NCBI RefSeq assembly: GCF_014218295.1
Contig: NZ_AP023287.1
Span: 4,712,001 to 4,776,000, forward strand
DNA from: Mycolicibacterium litorale
GTDB lineage: Bacteria; Actinomycetota; Actinomycetes; Mycobacteriales; Mycobacteriaceae
Length of the DNA stretch: 64,000 bases
Reading direction: 5' to 3'
Below are positions 1-9,007 of this stretch, one piece after another. The position numbers were made by a program, and so were the translations under genes. Position 1 is the first letter of the stretch. Each line of letters opens with the position of its first letter. The notes under the pieces are model-generated. The model was not told the DNA's origin. It saw only the letters and a list, made by a program, of their open reading frames with translations, and searched no databases.

Positions 1-152
1 AGCTCGGCGTCGGTGGGCCTGCGGCCGAGGATGCCGCGAATACGCTCGTACTCGTCGTCCTTGAGTCCCAGTTCGCGGTACGGCTGCGGCTGTTCTGGGG
101 TGGCTGCGGCCCGCTCGACGGTGTCCAGCGTGGGGACAAGCTCCTGCGTCAC
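1..152 (-). CDS. purL: PurL, N-terminal part (runs off window)
   Basis: Phosphoribosylformylglycinamidine synthase large subunit, which with PurQ and PurS converts FGAR to FGAM in purine synthesis. Only the first 51 codons are inside the window. The minus-strand translation from the GTG at 152 reads [19 protein letters not shown], then [20 protein letters not shown] and RRPTDAEL, which is the typical mycobacterial PurL N-terminus. The GTG is chosen because a TAGACT -10 lies six bases upstream, so the message is probably leaderless. The catalytic ATP-binding part is outside the window. Confidence 0.88.
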   Translation of the reverse strand, partial: MTQELVPTLDTVERAAATPEQPQPYRELGLKDDEYERIRGILGRRPTDAE

Positions 153-158
153 GCAGAC

Positions 159-164
159 AGTCTA
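159..164 (-). promoter_or_regulatory. -10 element of leaderless purL
   Basis: TAGACT on the minus strand, six bases before the purL GTG; it overlaps the stop codon of the antiporter gene. The motif fits the mycobacterial TANNNT -10, and the spacing implies transcription starts at the start codon. Confidence 0.55.
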
Positions 165-1394
165 TTTCCCCGCGCGGGTGGGTTCCCCCTCGCGGGACGA
201 ACCCTGCCGCGCGGCGTAGGTGTGGGCCGCCGCCGGCGCCCCGACACCGTGCAGGATGACGCTGCCGAGCACGCACACCACCACGACCAGTCCCACGGTG
301 GTCTCGTCGCGCCCGTCGAGCACGTTGAACGCCAGCAGGCCGAACACGATCGACGTGGTCCCCCGGGGGCCCAGCCCGCCGACGAGCAGCCGTTCCGGCC
401 GGCTGAACCGGGTGCCGACCATGCCGAGCGCGACCGGACCCACGCGCACAAGGGTCAGCGCGAGCAGGCAGAACACCACCGTGCCGACGGGCACGCCGTT
501 CTCCAGGATCGCCACCGCCGTCGCCCCGAACGCGAACCACATACCGACCGTCAGCAGGAACCCCACGTCGTCGACCAGTTCGAGATCACGGCGGATGTCG
601 TCGGACTGCCGCAGGTACTTGAAGACGATGCCGCAGACGAACGCCGACACGAACCCGTTGCCGTCGATGGCCAGGCTCATCCCGAAGGTCAGCAGCGGTG
701 CCGCCACCAGGACCAGCCGCTTGGACTGGGTGGTCATCCAGCCGCGGTGCTGCGCGGCGTTGGCCGCGATGGCGAGGCCCGCGCCGATCACCAGACCGAT
801 CACGATGGCCTTGGCGGCCTGGGGCACCGCCGCCTCGAGAGCCTGCAGCGGGGTGTCGGCGCGGGTGTCCTCGTCGGCGAGCACCAGCGCGAAGATGAAC
901 ACCGGCGACACGATGCCGTCGTTGTAGCCGGCCTCCACGTTGAGCACGTTGCGCACGCGTTCGGGCACCCGCCGGTCCCGCAGGATCGACGACACCGGCG
1001 CGAAGTCGATCGGCACGACGATGCAGGCGATCACCAGCAGCACCGCCCAGGACGAGCCGGGCAGCAGCCACAGGCCGAGAATCAGCGCGGTGACGATGCC
1101 CAGCGGCATCGCGATGAACAGGATCCGCAGCGCGGCCTTCGGTTCGTGGCCGAGCAGTCCGCCCCGGACGTCGGTGGCGTCGACGAACAGCAGGATGGCC
1201 AGGATGATCTCGGCGACGTGTTCGGCGATCTCGGTGTTGAGGGTGTCCGCCACCCGATCGGAGGTCGCGAGGCCGATCAGCACTCCGGCCAGCACGATCA
1301 CCATCGGCGCGGTCAGCCGCCACCGCTCCAGGCGGCCGGCCACCACCGCCCACCCGGCCAGCACGGCCGACACCGCGATGAGAGACAGCAACAC
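162..1394 (-). CDS. Cation:proton antiporter, CPA1 family
   Basis: Predicted inner-membrane Na+(K+)/H+ exchanger of about 410 residues. The protein is almost entirely hydrophobic, with about 12 membrane segments. A DFAPVSSILRD segment followed by NVEAGYNDGIVSP matches the conserved Asp and Asn-Asp region of CPA1 exchangers. The end after HGVGAPAAAHTYAARQ is polar. The GTG at 1394 has GGAAAGA upstream and starts just before the first membrane helix; a GTG at 1436 would add 14 residues. It stands between purL and a secreted protein with no obvious partner gene. The ion carried cannot be read from sequence. Confidence 0.83.
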   Translation of the reverse strand: MLLSLIAVSAVLAGWAVVAGRLERWRLTAPMVIVLAGVLIGLATSDRVADTLNTEIAEHVAEIILAILLFVDATDVRGGLLGHEPKAALRILFIAMPLGIVTALILGLWLLPGSSWAVLLVIACIVVPIDFAPVSSILRDRRVPERVRNVLNVEAGYNDGIVSPVFIFALVLADEDTRADTPLQALEAAVPQAAKAIVIGLVIGAGLAIAANAAQHRGWMTTQSKRLVLVAAPLLTFGMSLAIDGNGFVSAFVCGIVFKYLRQSDDIRRDLELVDDVGFLLTVGMWFAFGATAVAILENGVPVGTVVFCLLALTLVRVGPVALGMVGTRFSRPERLLVGGLGPRGTTSIVFGLLAFNVLDGRDETTVGLVVVVCVLGSVILHGVGAPAAAHTYAARQGSSREGEPTRAGK

Positions 1395-1442
1395 GGCGGC
1401 GATCTTTCCAGGAGGACAGGGTTCGCGCCCTGACACCTGACA

Positions 1443-1495
1443 AGGCCCCCTGCCGGTCGACTCCGCTCCCCCTCGGAGTCGGTGGCAGGAGGCCT
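1443..1495. terminator. Long hairpin, probable terminator
   Basis: A nearly perfect stem: AGGCC, CCTGCC and CGACTCCG on the left pair with CGGAGTCG, GGCAGG and GGCCT on the right, around a short C-rich loop. It lies just after the stop codon of the secreted-protein gene (minus strand) and before the antiporter gene. It has no U-tract, as is usual for mycobacterial terminators. Confidence 0.6.
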
Positions 1496-1514
1496 CGTGT
1501 CTCGGGCGGGGTGG

Positions 1515-3506
1515 CTAGGCCGCCTCGTCGTTGTCGGCGCCGTTGTCCTGAGCGCCGTCGGTGTTGTCGTTCTGCGAATTCTGCGGCGCCTCGTCGCGCT
1601 TCACCGTGGGCTTCTTCGGCGTGAAGACCTTGGTGAGCGTCTTCTGTGTACCGACGACGGCGTCGTTGATCCGCTTGCCCGCTTCGTTGATCGAGTCCTC
1701 GACCCGTTCGCCGGCCTCGCGCAGGGCCTTGCCGAACTGACCGCCGCGCAGTTGCGGACCGGCAGTGCCGGCGGTGTCGTTGCCGTCTTCTGCAACGACG
1801 ACCGGCTCGGAGTCGTCGACCGGCTGATCGGCAGCGCCGTCGGCGGTGTCGTCCTGGGGTGCCGCCGGAGCTTCGGTCAGAGATGCGTTGCGCTGCGCGG
1901 CATCAGACTCCGCGGTCGCGCTCAGCAGGTTGGCGCCGGTCTCCTCATCTGCATTGAGCGGGTTGGGCACGGTGACCGATCCGGGCAGGTCAGGCAGATC
2001 GAGGCCGTCGAGGACGTCACCGATCGTCTCCTGCAGGTCGGCGAGCGCGTCGCCCAGACCCGGGATCCGGTCCGCGAGGCCACCGAGTCCGCTGGGCAGG
2101 CCGAGCAGATCGGCCAGCACCGCGATCGGGTTGGCGACCCCGCCGAGCGGGCCGCGGACACCGGGGATTCCGCCGTAGAAGAACGCGTCCTGCACACCGG
2201 CGAAGAACGCCTCCACCACATCGCCGGGCACCTCACCCCAGTCGACGTTCTCGGGCAGGGTGAAGAACGGCACGCCACCCGGTTCGCCGTTGACCAGCGA
2301 GCCGTCACCGAAGTTGCCGGTGAAGTCACGCGGGTACGGATTCAGCGGGTCGGACATGTCCTGGGTGACGTTCGTGTAGCCGAGGTTGGTCAGGATCTTC
2401 AGCGCCGGCTCGATCGCGTCGGCGAACGGGTTGGTGAAACCGAAGACGCCGCCGGTGAAGAAGTTGGCGATGTCGGTCGGGTAGCGGAACGGCTCCAGGA
2501 CCGGCAGGCTATCCACCGGCACGGTGAGGAAGATGTTGAGAGCGTTGTCCTCCGTTAGGCCCTCGAGCAACTCCCCGATTCCGGGAAGCTGCTCCCCGAC
2601 GGCCGCGAAGTCGGCGCCTCGAAGGATGTAGGTCGGGAAGGCGAATGCCGCCGCCGAGTTCACCAGAGAGAACGGGTTCGGCCACGCCGGGAAGTCGGAC
2701 AGCGTGTCGTACTCGACGGTGGCGTCGATCTTGATCGGAGTGAATGAGCTTGGCGTCAAGGGGAACAGACCCTGCCCTTCGACCTCCGGCGTGACCACGC
2801 TGTCGTAACCGAACAACTGTAGGAACGGATCGAGCAGCGGGAAGGCGCGGGCCACGATGCCACCGTCGGCGCGGCCGGGGTTCCGCAGCAGGATCAGCGG
2901 CAGGATCGTCCGCGGCGACGGATCCGTTTCGGTGAAATACTCCGCGATCTGCGGGTAGGCGATCCCGGTCGCCAGCGACCCGAGACCGAAGCCGATCACG
3001 ATGGGAACGCGGGCGCCATTGAGAAGCCCACCCAGCAGCGGAGCCAGAGCGCCGCCCGTGGGACCGAGAAGCTGTGTCAGCAGTGGACCGAGGATGGCGG
3101 TCAGCGCGGCGCCGTTGACCACGGTGTTCGTCCCGGTCACCTCGTCGACGATGAAGGGCGGGAACGCCGGCACATATCCCAGGTTCAGCCCGAAGAGCGC
3201 CGCGAGGCCGAAGGGCGGGCCGGTGGTCACCAGGTTGATGCCGGCCAGTTCGAGCGCCTCGATCGGACCGTTGATGGAACCGAGGTCGACACCGAGCGCT
3301 TCGAGCAGTGGCCCGAGGTTCAGTGCGTCGGTGAGCGCGAGGTTCTCCACGTCCGCGGTGACCGCCCTCGCCTCGATGAGGGGAAGCGCGCCGGCCGACG
3401 GAGCCGTGAGCCCCATCGTCATCGCGGCCGACGTCGCCGCCACGCCTCCCATCACGGCGGCCTTCTTCATCCGCCTGCGCACGTGCCTGTTCCGGTGTTT
3501 CGCCAC
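1515..3506 (-). CDS. Large secreted protein with PE-PPE-like lipase/esterase-type core, function unknown
   Basis: About 663 residues. The GTG at 3506 is chosen because AGGGGAGTGG lies just upstream; the frame is open 44 codons further but those read as untranslated sequence. A basic N-terminus (KHRNRHVRRRMKK) and a hydrophobic Ala/Gly/Met stretch ending near SAGALP form a signal peptide. The middle is rich in Gly, Leu and Pro (GPLLTQLLGPTGGALAPLLGG, then IVIGFGLGSLATGIAYPQIA) and recalls the PE-PPE domain of secreted mycobacterial proteins. GFGLGS stands where a serine hydrolase would have GxSxG, so the Ser appears replaced and activity is doubtful. The C-terminus is acidic and Asp/Asn-rich, with little predicted order. 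Not recognised beyond this. Confidence 0.7.
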   Translation of the reverse strand: MAKHRNRHVRRRMKKAAVMGGVAATSAAMTMGLTAPSAGALPLIEARAVTADVENLALTDALNLGPLLEALGVDLGSINGPIEALELAGINLVTTGPPFGLAALFGLNLGYVPAFPPFIVDEVTGTNTVVNGAALTAILGPLLTQLLGPTGGALAPLLGGLLNGARVPIVIGFGLGSLATGIAYPQIAEYFTETDPSPRTILPLILLRNPGRADGGIVARAFPLLDPFLQLFGYDSVVTPEVEGQGLFPLTPSSFTPIKIDATVEYDTLSDFPAWPNPFSLVNSAAAFAFPTYILRGADFAAVGEQLPGIGELLEGLTEDNALNIFLTVPVDSLPVLEPFRYPTDIANFFTGGVFGFTNPFADAIEPALKILTNLGYTNVTQDMSDPLNPYPRDFTGNFGDGSLVNGEPGGVPFFTLPENVDWGEVPGDVVEAFFAGVQDAFFYGGIPGVRGPLGGVANPIAVLADLLGLPSGLGGLADRIPGLGDALADLQETIGDVLDGLDLPDLPGSVTVPNPLNADEETGANLLSATAESDAAQRNASLTEAPAAPQDDTADGAADQPVDDSEPVVVAEDGNDTAGTAGPQLRGGQFGKALREAGERVEDSINEAGKRINDAVVGTQKTLTKVFTPKKPTVKRDEAPQNSQNDNTDGAQDNGADNDEAA

Positions 3507-4122
3507 AACCACTCCCCTCCAGCAACCTTTGATGGCCTGTGACGAAGGTAACACGATGCTGAGAGAACATGAAAAAAGCCTGAGTTGACACTGAGAGATC
3601 GTTGCGATGAAAAGTAGGCGGGGACCTTGTCGACGCAACTACCAGCGGGTTCTCTCGCAGCCCTGGCCATGAGTCCACATATTTTGCTCGCGACGCGCTC
3701 CGCGTTCCCCATGGTGCCGGTCGCCAACGGGCCAGGGCCGTGCGCGGCTCGCGTCCCGGCCGCGAACTGGCTCATCGCCCCGCTCGTGGCACTCGCTCAT
3801 CCGCTGGACCCGTGCCGACGAATCAAGATCAGACCTGCGACTATGCGGTCACGTGTCGATTGGACGGGTGCGACGTCGGTGTCCGCGCAACCCGATCTGG
3901 CGGTCATAGTCAACAGTCAGCGCATCAAACGAACGGTTGCTGGCGGTACGCCGGAGGCCCGTCGTTACCGACGCTAATTTGCTGTCACGGCGGACTGAGG
4001 CGGAAAGATCAGGTCACGCTCCCCACGGTGCGAACCTGAGAATTCTCATCGGGAATGCTGCGAAGCGTACCGCCCCGTGTCACCGCAGAACGGGTCTCAG
4101 CAAACATTCCGGTCGAGGGTCG
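3507..4122. other. 616-base stretch without a supported gene
   Basis: Open frames exist on both strands (for example from 3627 and 3740 on the plus strand), but none has a plausible ribosome binding site, composition or recognisable motif. The part near 3541-3610 is relatively A/T-rich and carries TACCTT (minus strand, 3545-3550), a possible -10 for the secreted-protein gene. I see no RNA gene or repeat in the remainder. Confidence 0.5.
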
Positions 4123-4470
4123 TCAGGCCGCCGCGATGCAGAACTCGTTGCCGTCAGGATCGGCGAGCACCACCCAGCTGAAGTCGTCACCGAAGCTGTG
4201 CCTGCCCTTCTCGGAGGCACCGAGTCCGACCAGCCGCGTCACCTCCGCCTCGACATCCCCCGCGGTGAAGTCGACGTGCACGCGGTTCTTGCCCGGGGTC
4301 ACGTCGGGCACCTTCTGGAAGCCAAGCCGCGGTCCGTTCTCCCGGATGACGACGACGAACTCGCCGGGTGCGAAAACGTTCAGCCGGCCGCCGACGGCTT
4401 CTGCCCACCAGCCGGCCAGGGTGTCGGGATCGGTGCAGTCGAAGGTGATCATCTCCACGGTCAGCGTCAT
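4123..4470 (-). CDS. VOC-family (glyoxalase/bleomycin resistance-like) protein
   Basis: A single-domain 115-residue protein of the vicinal oxygen chelate superfamily. It has the paired beta-alpha-beta-beta-beta modules, with VEMITFDCTDPDTLAGWW at the start and ADPDGNEFCIAA at the end. The closing DPDGNEF motif is typical and carries the Glu metal ligand. The reaction cannot be assigned. The ATG at 4470 has TAGGGT seven bases upstream, suggesting a leaderless message. It lies next to pepC, as Rv0801 does beside Rv0800 (recalled). Confidence 0.82.
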   Translation of the reverse strand: MTLTVEMITFDCTDPDTLAGWWAEAVGGRLNVFAPGEFVVVIRENGPRLGFQKVPDVTPGKNRVHVDFTAGDVEAEVTRLVGLGASEKGRHSFGDDFSWVVLADPDGNEFCIAAA

Positions 4471-4477
4471 GGCGCCG

Positions 4478-4483
4478 ACCCTA
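4478..4483 (-). promoter_or_regulatory. -10 element, leaderless VOC gene
   Basis: TAGGGT on the minus strand, seven bases before the ATG at 4470; it overlaps the end of pepC. Matches TANNNT. Confidence 0.45.
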
Positions 4484-4485
4484 GA

Positions 4486-5745
4486 TCACGCCGGTGACAG
4501 AAACGCCTGCAACGCCGCCGAATACGCCGCCACGTCGTCGGCGCCCATCACCTCACGTGCCGAATGCATGGCCAGCTGGGCCGCGCCGACGTCCACGGTC
4601 GGGATACCGGTCCGCGCCGAGGTCATGGGACCGATCGTCGACCCGCACGGCAGGTCCGCCCGGTGTTCGTAACGTTGCATCGGCACCCCCGCCTGGGCGC
4701 ACGCCAGCGCGAACGCCGCCGCGGTGCGGCCGTCGGTGGCGTAGCGCAGATTGGGTTGCACCTTGAGTACGGGCCCGCCGTTGACCTCGATGAGGTGGCC
4801 GGGTTCGTGGCGCTCGGGATAGTTCGGGTGGGTGGCATGCGCCATGTCGCCGGAAGCGACCATCGAGCCCGAGATCCGGCGCAGCAGATCCTCGCGGTGC
4901 CCGCCGGCGGCCAGCGTGATCCGCTCGAGCACGGTGGGCAGCAGCTCGGACTGTGCGCCGTGGTCGGAGGTGGAACCGACCTCCTCGTGGTCGAACAGCG
5001 CCAATACCGGCACCACGTCGCGGGGTCGCGCCGCCAACAGCGCCTCCAGGCCGGCGTAGCACGTCGCCTGGTTGTCCAGCCGTGGGGCGCTGACCAACTC
5101 GCGGTCGGCGCCCACCAACCTCGACGGCGTCAGATCGTGGGTCATCAGATCGGCGGCGAGCACGGCGTCCTCGGCGACGTCCGCACGGTCGGCGACGTAA
5201 CCCAGGAAGGACCGGGCCGTCTCGCCCACCCCCCACACCGCGTTGACGTGGCGCTGCGGGTCGAGGCTGACTCCCTTGCGGTCCTCCGAGAGGTGGATCG
5301 CCAACTGCGGCACCCGCAGGATCGGCTCGTCGATGCGGATCAGGCGGTGCTCGATCCGGTCGCCAACCCGGATCGACAGCCGGCCGCTGATTCCCAGGTC
5401 GCGGTCCAGCCAGGAGTTCAGCCACGCACCGCCGTACGGCTGCAAAGCCACGATGCGCCAACCGGATACGAACCGGTCGGGGTGTTGTTTGACGCGCAGG
5501 TTCGGGCTGTCGGTGTGCCCGCCGACGATCCGGAACGGTGCGTGGGGATCGGCACCCGCCCGCCACGCGACCAGGGAACCGGCCCGCACGGTGAAGTAGT
5601 CGCCCGCCCGTGAGGGCCACTGGTCACCCTCGGAGAGTTCGGTGAAACCCGCCTCGCGCAATCGGTCCGCGACAGTGCCGCACACGTGAAACGGCGACGG
5701 TGAGGCGTCGATGAAGGCGCACAGGTTCTGAGGGCTGGCTGGCAT
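4486..5745 (-). CDS. pepC: M18-family aminopeptidase
   Basis: Zinc aminopeptidase of 419 residues, cytosolic, removing N-terminal (often acidic) residues from peptides. Family landmarks appear in order: [12 protein letters not shown] with the first metal-binding His-Asp, [20 protein letters not shown] with the catalytic Glu and second metal ligands, and [20 protein letters not shown] near the end. The open frame runs 42 codons further upstream, but the N-terminus [20 protein letters not shown] matches the family start. It corresponds to Rv0800 by position. Length is normal. Confidence 0.9.
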   Translation of the reverse strand: MPASPQNLCAFIDASPSPFHVCGTVADRLREAGFTELSEGDQWPSRAGDYFTVRAGSLVAWRAGADPHAPFRIVGGHTDSPNLRVKQHPDRFVSGWRIVALQPYGGAWLNSWLDRDLGISGRLSIRVGDRIEHRLIRIDEPILRVPQLAIHLSEDRKGVSLDPQRHVNAVWGVGETARSFLGYVADRADVAEDAVLAADLMTHDLTPSRLVGADRELVSAPRLDNQATCYAGLEALLAARPRDVVPVLALFDHEEVGSTSDHGAQSELLPTVLERITLAAGGHREDLLRRISGSMVASGDMAHATHPNYPERHEPGHLIEVNGGPVLKVQPNLRYATDGRTAAAFALACAQAGVPMQRYEHRADLPCGSTIGPMTSARTGIPTVDVGAAQLAMHSAREVMGADDVAAYSAALQAFLSPA

Positions 5746-5866
5746 CTTCTCATCTTGACGGTCTCGGGTCGACTGCGAACGCCAGGGTCCGGTTCCACCC
5801 CGCTCAACCCGGTACCGCGAGCGTGCGCGTCTGTCGACGACGCGCCGCCGAAACATCAGCGGTTTG

Positions 5867-5894
5867 CGCACGTTCGTGGTGCAGCGAACGTGCG
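5867..5894. repeat. Perfect 10-bp inverted repeat downstream of purQ
   Basis: CGCACGTTCG (5867-5876) and CGAACGTGCG (5885-5894) are separated by eight bases. The hairpin lies 29 bases past the purQ stop and before pepC, so it may end purSQ transcription or mark a dispersed palindrome. Confidence 0.55.
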
Positions 5895-5922
5895 GAGGAG
5901 TCGAAAGCCGTGTGCCGCAGCT

Positions 5923-6597
5923 CTAGACGGTGAGGACGGCGTCGAGCGCCGAGAGGAACAGGCCGAGCCCGTCATCGGAGGGCCCGGTGAGCGCCTCGGT
6001 GGCGTGCTCGGGGTGCGGCATCAGGCCGACGACGCGCCCGTCGGCCGAACTGATCCCCGCGATGTCACGCATCGAGCCGTTGAGGTTCTCGCGGTAGCGG
6101 AACACCACCCGACCCTCGCCCTCGAGTTCGTCGAGGACCTTCTCGCTGGCGACGTAGCGGCCCTCGCCGGATTTCAGCGGGATCAGCAGATCGGCGCCGG
6201 TCTCGTAGCGGGTGGTCCACGCCGAGGTGTTCGAGGCGACCTCCAGCCAGGTGTCGCGGCAGATGAAGTGCAGACCGATGTTGCGGGTCAGCGCACCGGG
6301 CAGCAGGCCGGCCTCACACAGGACCTGGAAGCCGTTGCAGATGCCCAGCACCGGCATCCCCCGCTCGGCGGAACGGATGACCTCACTCATCACGGGCGCG
6401 AACTTCGCGATGGCGCCCGCGCGCAGGTAGTCGCCGTAGGAGAAGCCGCCGGGCACGATGACCGCGTCCACACCCTTGAGGTCGGCGTCGGCGTGCCACA
6501 GGCTGACCGGCTCGCCACCGGCGAGTCGCACCGCGCGTGCGGCGTCGATGTCGTCGAGCGATCCCGGGAAGGTGATCACTCCCACCCGTGCGCTCAT
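5923..6597 (-). CDS. purQ: PurQ, glutaminase subunit of FGAM synthase
   Basis: Supplies ammonia from glutamine to PurL. It is a class I glutamine amidotransferase of 224 residues, with the nucleophile in GICNGFQ (Cys87) and the His-Glu pair in MPHPEHA (His195, Glu197); [15 protein letters not shown] is a family signature. It overlaps purS by four bases (ATGA-type junction), so the two are translationally coupled. The ORF is complete. Confidence 0.96.
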   Translation of the reverse strand: MSARVGVITFPGSLDDIDAARAVRLAGGEPVSLWHADADLKGVDAVIVPGGFSYGDYLRAGAIAKFAPVMSEVIRSAERGMPVLGICNGFQVLCEAGLLPGALTRNIGLHFICRDTWLEVASNTSAWTTRYETGADLLIPLKSGEGRYVASEKVLDELEGEGRVVFRYRENLNGSMRDIAGISSADGRVVGLMPHPEHATEALTGPSDDGLGLFLSALDAVLTV

Positions 6598-6833
6598 GCG
6601 CCCTCCCTGGTGACGGACCAGTCCTCGATGACGGTGTTGGCCAACAGCGATTCGGCGATCTCGGCCACCGTCTCGTCCGTGACGTCGCCGTCGATCTCCA
6701 ATTCGAATCGTTTGCCTTGCCGGACATCTGAGACGCCCGTCACACCGAGACGCCCCAAGGCGCCGACGATCGCCTGACCCTGGGGGTCGAGGATCTCGGC
6801 CTTGGGCATCACGTGCACCACCACCTTTGCCAC
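6594..6833 (-). CDS. purS: PurS subunit of FGAM synthase
   Basis: Small bridging subunit of 79 residues that joins PurL and PurQ. The sequence [20 protein letters not shown] and the ending [14 protein letters not shown] are typical. The GTG at 6833 is preferred over the ATG at 6866, because the extra 11 residues are atypical and TAAAGT lies seven bases before the GTG, implying a leaderless purSQ message. Confidence 0.94.
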   Translation of the reverse strand: MAKVVVHVMPKAEILDPQGQAIVGALGRLGVTGVSDVRQGKRFELEIDGDVTDETVAEIAESLLANTVIEDWSVTREGA

Positions 6834-6840
6834 GCCGACG

Positions 6841-6846
6841 ACTTTA
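6841..6846 (-). promoter_or_regulatory. -10 element of leaderless purSQ
   Basis: TAAAGT on the minus strand, seven bases upstream of the purS GTG; matches TANNNT. Confidence 0.5.
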
Positions 6847-6869
6847 CCGGTATCGCGGCAGGTCACCGG

Positions 6870-7535
6870 TTACCGGCATGACGCGATGTAAGCGGTGCAC
6901 AGCGGCGCGGCCAGCGCGTCGAGCACAAATGCGTCCGGAACCGGACGCCAGGGCACCGACGGTTGTGCCGAAGACCACAGCGCCAGCTCGGTGACGGTGC
7001 TGTTGCGCGGGTCGACGACCAGGTATTGGTGCAGCACCGACCGGTCGGGGGTGCTCAGCACGGCCGCCATCCTCGCGGGTCCTGCAGTGGTGATCGACGG
7101 TGACACCGCCGGGGCGGTGATCTGGCAGTTCCGCAGCGCTGCGACCGCCTCGTCGAACACCGCGGTCGCCAATTGCCCGCCGCGCCAGGTCTCGCCGCGC
7201 CAGTGCAGGATCTGCGCCTGCAGATGCCACTGCCGGTCCGGTGAGGTGACGGCCGCCCTGGCCGCGACCGCCCAGGAGCGAGGGTCGTCAGCGTCCGCGG
7301 CGCGTGCCGCGCAGGTCTCCTCGAAGCGGAACCGCGGGGCGACGGCGGTGACCGACACCGCCGACAGCTCCGGCCAGCGGTACACGTCGTACAGCGGTAT
7401 CGACAGCGGTGCGATCCACGCCGAGCGCGGAATGCGGTCGCACAGGGGCGGACAGTCCTGGGGATCGGCCGAGGCGACCGGCGTGAGGAGCGCCATCCCG
7501 CAACTCGCCAACACCGCCGCCACCAGCAACCGCAT
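6870..7535 (-). CDS. Secreted protein of unknown function (Rv0787-like)
   Basis: Protein of 221 residues. The N-terminus MRLLVAAVLASCGMALLTPVASA is a clear Sec signal peptide. The mature part has four or more Cys (CPPLC, ETCAAR, NCQITAP, LCTAYIASC), suggesting disulfides outside the membrane. The motif QWHLQAQILHWRGETWRGG is notable but I cannot tie it to a named fold. The ATG at 7535 is chosen over the longer frame because it starts the signal peptide and follows GGTGGGGG. It is divergent from the adjacent MBL-fold gene; the pair stands beside purS, as Rv0786c/Rv0787 do (recalled). Confidence 0.78.
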   Translation of the reverse strand: MRLLVAAVLASCGMALLTPVASADPQDCPPLCDRIPRSAWIAPLSIPLYDVYRWPELSAVSVTAVAPRFRFEETCAARAADADDPRSWAVAARAAVTSPDRQWHLQAQILHWRGETWRGGQLATAVFDEAVAALRNCQITAPAVSPSITTAGPARMAAVLSTPDRSVLHQYLVVDPRNSTVTELALWSSAQPSVPWRPVPDAFVLDALAAPLCTAYIASCR

Positions 7536-7581
7536 TCGAAACCCCCACCACCGGCCCCCGCCTGAGCGCCACAATATAGCC

Positions 7582-8235
7582 ATGCAATTGACCCATTTCG
7601 GCCATTCGTGCTTACTCGCGAGCTTTCCCGACGGTTCGGGCGGCGAGACGACGGTTCTGTTCGATCCGGGGACGTTTTCGCACGGATTCGAGGGCATCAC
7701 CGGCCTGTCGGCGATCCTGATCACCCATCAGCACCCCGACCACGCCGACGTCGATCGCCTGCCGGACCTGCTCGACGCCAACCCGCAGGCCGCGCTCTAC
7801 TGCGACCCGCAGACCGCTCAGCAGCTCGGAGGGTCATGGCGTGCCGTGCACGCCGGGGACGAGTTCACCGTCGGACACCTCACCGTGCGTGGCGTCGGCG
7901 GACACCACGCGATCATCCATCCCGAACTGCCCGAGATCGACAACATCTCGTACCTGCTCGGCGACGGTGAGCACCCGGCGCGGTTCATGCACCCCGGTGA
8001 CGCCCTGTTCGAACCCGGCGAACCGGTCGACGTACTCGCCACCCCCGCGGCGGCGCCCTGGATGAAGATCTCCGAGGCGGTGGAGTACCTGCGCGCCGTC
8101 GCACCCGCCCGCGCGGTGCCGATCCACCAGGGCATCATCGATCCCAGTGCCCGCGGCATCTTCTACGGCCGGCTGAGCGAGATGACCGACACCGACTTCC
8201 AGGTCCTCGAGGAGGAGAACGGCACGGAGTTCTAA
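7582..8235 (+). CDS. MBL-fold metal-dependent hydrolase
   Basis: Metallo-beta-lactamase-fold protein of 217 residues, similar to UlaG/Rv0786c types. Metal ligands are visible in THFGHSCLL, in LITHQHPDHADV (the HxHxDH motif), in GGHHAIIH, and in MHPGDALFEPGEPVDVLATP with the later Asp and PIHQG. The substrate is unknown. The ATG at 7582 follows the divergent promoter gap to the secreted-protein gene. Its 3' end nearly meets the converging gene at 8244, with no room for a terminator. Confidence 0.86.
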   Translation: MQLTHFGHSCLLASFPDGSGGETTVLFDPGTFSHGFEGITGLSAILITHQHPDHADVDRLPDLLDANPQAALYCDPQTAQQLGGSWRAVHAGDEFTVGHLTVRGVGGHHAIIHPELPEIDNISYLLGDGEHPARFMHPGDALFEPGEPVDVLATPAAAPWMKISEAVEYLRAVAPARAVPIHQGIIDPSARGIFYGRLSEMTDTDFQVLEEENGTEF

Positions 8236-8243
8236 GTGGCGGT

Positions 8244-8948
8244 CTAGGCGGCGTCTCGCAGTGCCGCAACGGGTTCCCACCGGTACACCTGCGGGGCGCA
8301 CCGATGCATCAGCGCGAGATCGACGGCGTCGAGTACGGCACTCCGCGGACCAGGGCGGCCGAGTTGCTTGGCCGAGACCGCGAGTCGGACCATGCCGGCG
8401 CGGCGGGCGGTCCGCTCGGTCGAGAGCACCACGGTGCGGCACCACCACGCTTCGGTGACGAAACCCGCGCCGATCCCGACCACCCTGCCCCGCAGCGTCG
8501 TCCCGCGGACCAGGTCCGTCACCCCACCGAATCCGGCGAGCAGGCGAAATCCGTTGCGCGGCAGGGCGATCGATGCGCCTTGCGAGACGGCCCAGCCGGG
8601 TGCCGCGAACAACCGGGTCCGCAGCCCGAGGTGTTCGAGCACCCGGTCGGCGCCCATCAGCCGGAGATTGGCCTCGTGGGCGGCCAGCGAGGCGAACTCG
8701 CTGCGCCGCTTCCTGGTTGCGGCCTCGTCGAATCCGTGCAGCACGATCGCGTCGTCAGCGGCCCGCCGCTCCCGCAGCCACTCGACCGTCGGGGTGTCGC
8801 GGTCGAGCCGGTAGCCGCCCTTCAGCCGCGGCGCGACCAGGAACGACACCGGCACACCGCGGGCGTCGAGTTCGGCACGGAACGCGGCGACGTCGTCGAG
8901 GGTGCGCGCGCTGACGTGCGAGACGGAGACGATCAGTTGTCCGGCCAC
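8244..8948 (-). CDS. DUF2334-type (polysaccharide deacetylase-like) protein
   Basis: Protein of 234 residues. It begins VAGQLIVSVSHVSARTLDDV and contains SFLVAPRLKGG, AIVLHGFDEA and RTRLFAAPGWAVSQ, the order seen in DUF2334 proteins, which share the (beta/alpha) barrel of carbohydrate esterase family 4. The first-strand Asp-Asp pair (TLDDV) and LHGF could supply metal ligands, but catalysis is unproven. The GTG at 8948 is chosen because upstream codons are not protein-like. By position it corresponds to Rv0784 (recalled). Confidence 0.72.
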   Translation of the reverse strand: MAGQLIVSVSHVSARTLDDVAAFRAELDARGVPVSFLVAPRLKGGYRLDRDTPTVEWLRERRAADDAIVLHGFDEAATRKRRSEFASLAAHEANLRLMGADRVLEHLGLRTRLFAAPGWAVSQGASIALPRNGFRLLAGFGGVTDLVRGTTLRGRVVGIGAGFVTEAWWCRTVVLSTERTARRAGMVRLAVSAKQLGRPGPRSAVLDAVDLALMHRCAPQVYRWEPVAALRDAA

Positions 8949-9007
8949 CTGCGCAGTGTCGCAAACGCAGGTGTCGCGAGGGTTGCCGCCACGTCGACGG
9001 CAGTTGG

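Noticed and set aside
222..1433. Long plus-strand open frame of 403 codons
   Set aside because: It is His/Arg/Gln-rich antisense of the membrane antiporter; no family features or binding site.
3627..3977. 116-codon plus-strand frame in the intergenic gap
   Set aside because: No binding site, no recognisable motif, ordinary random composition.
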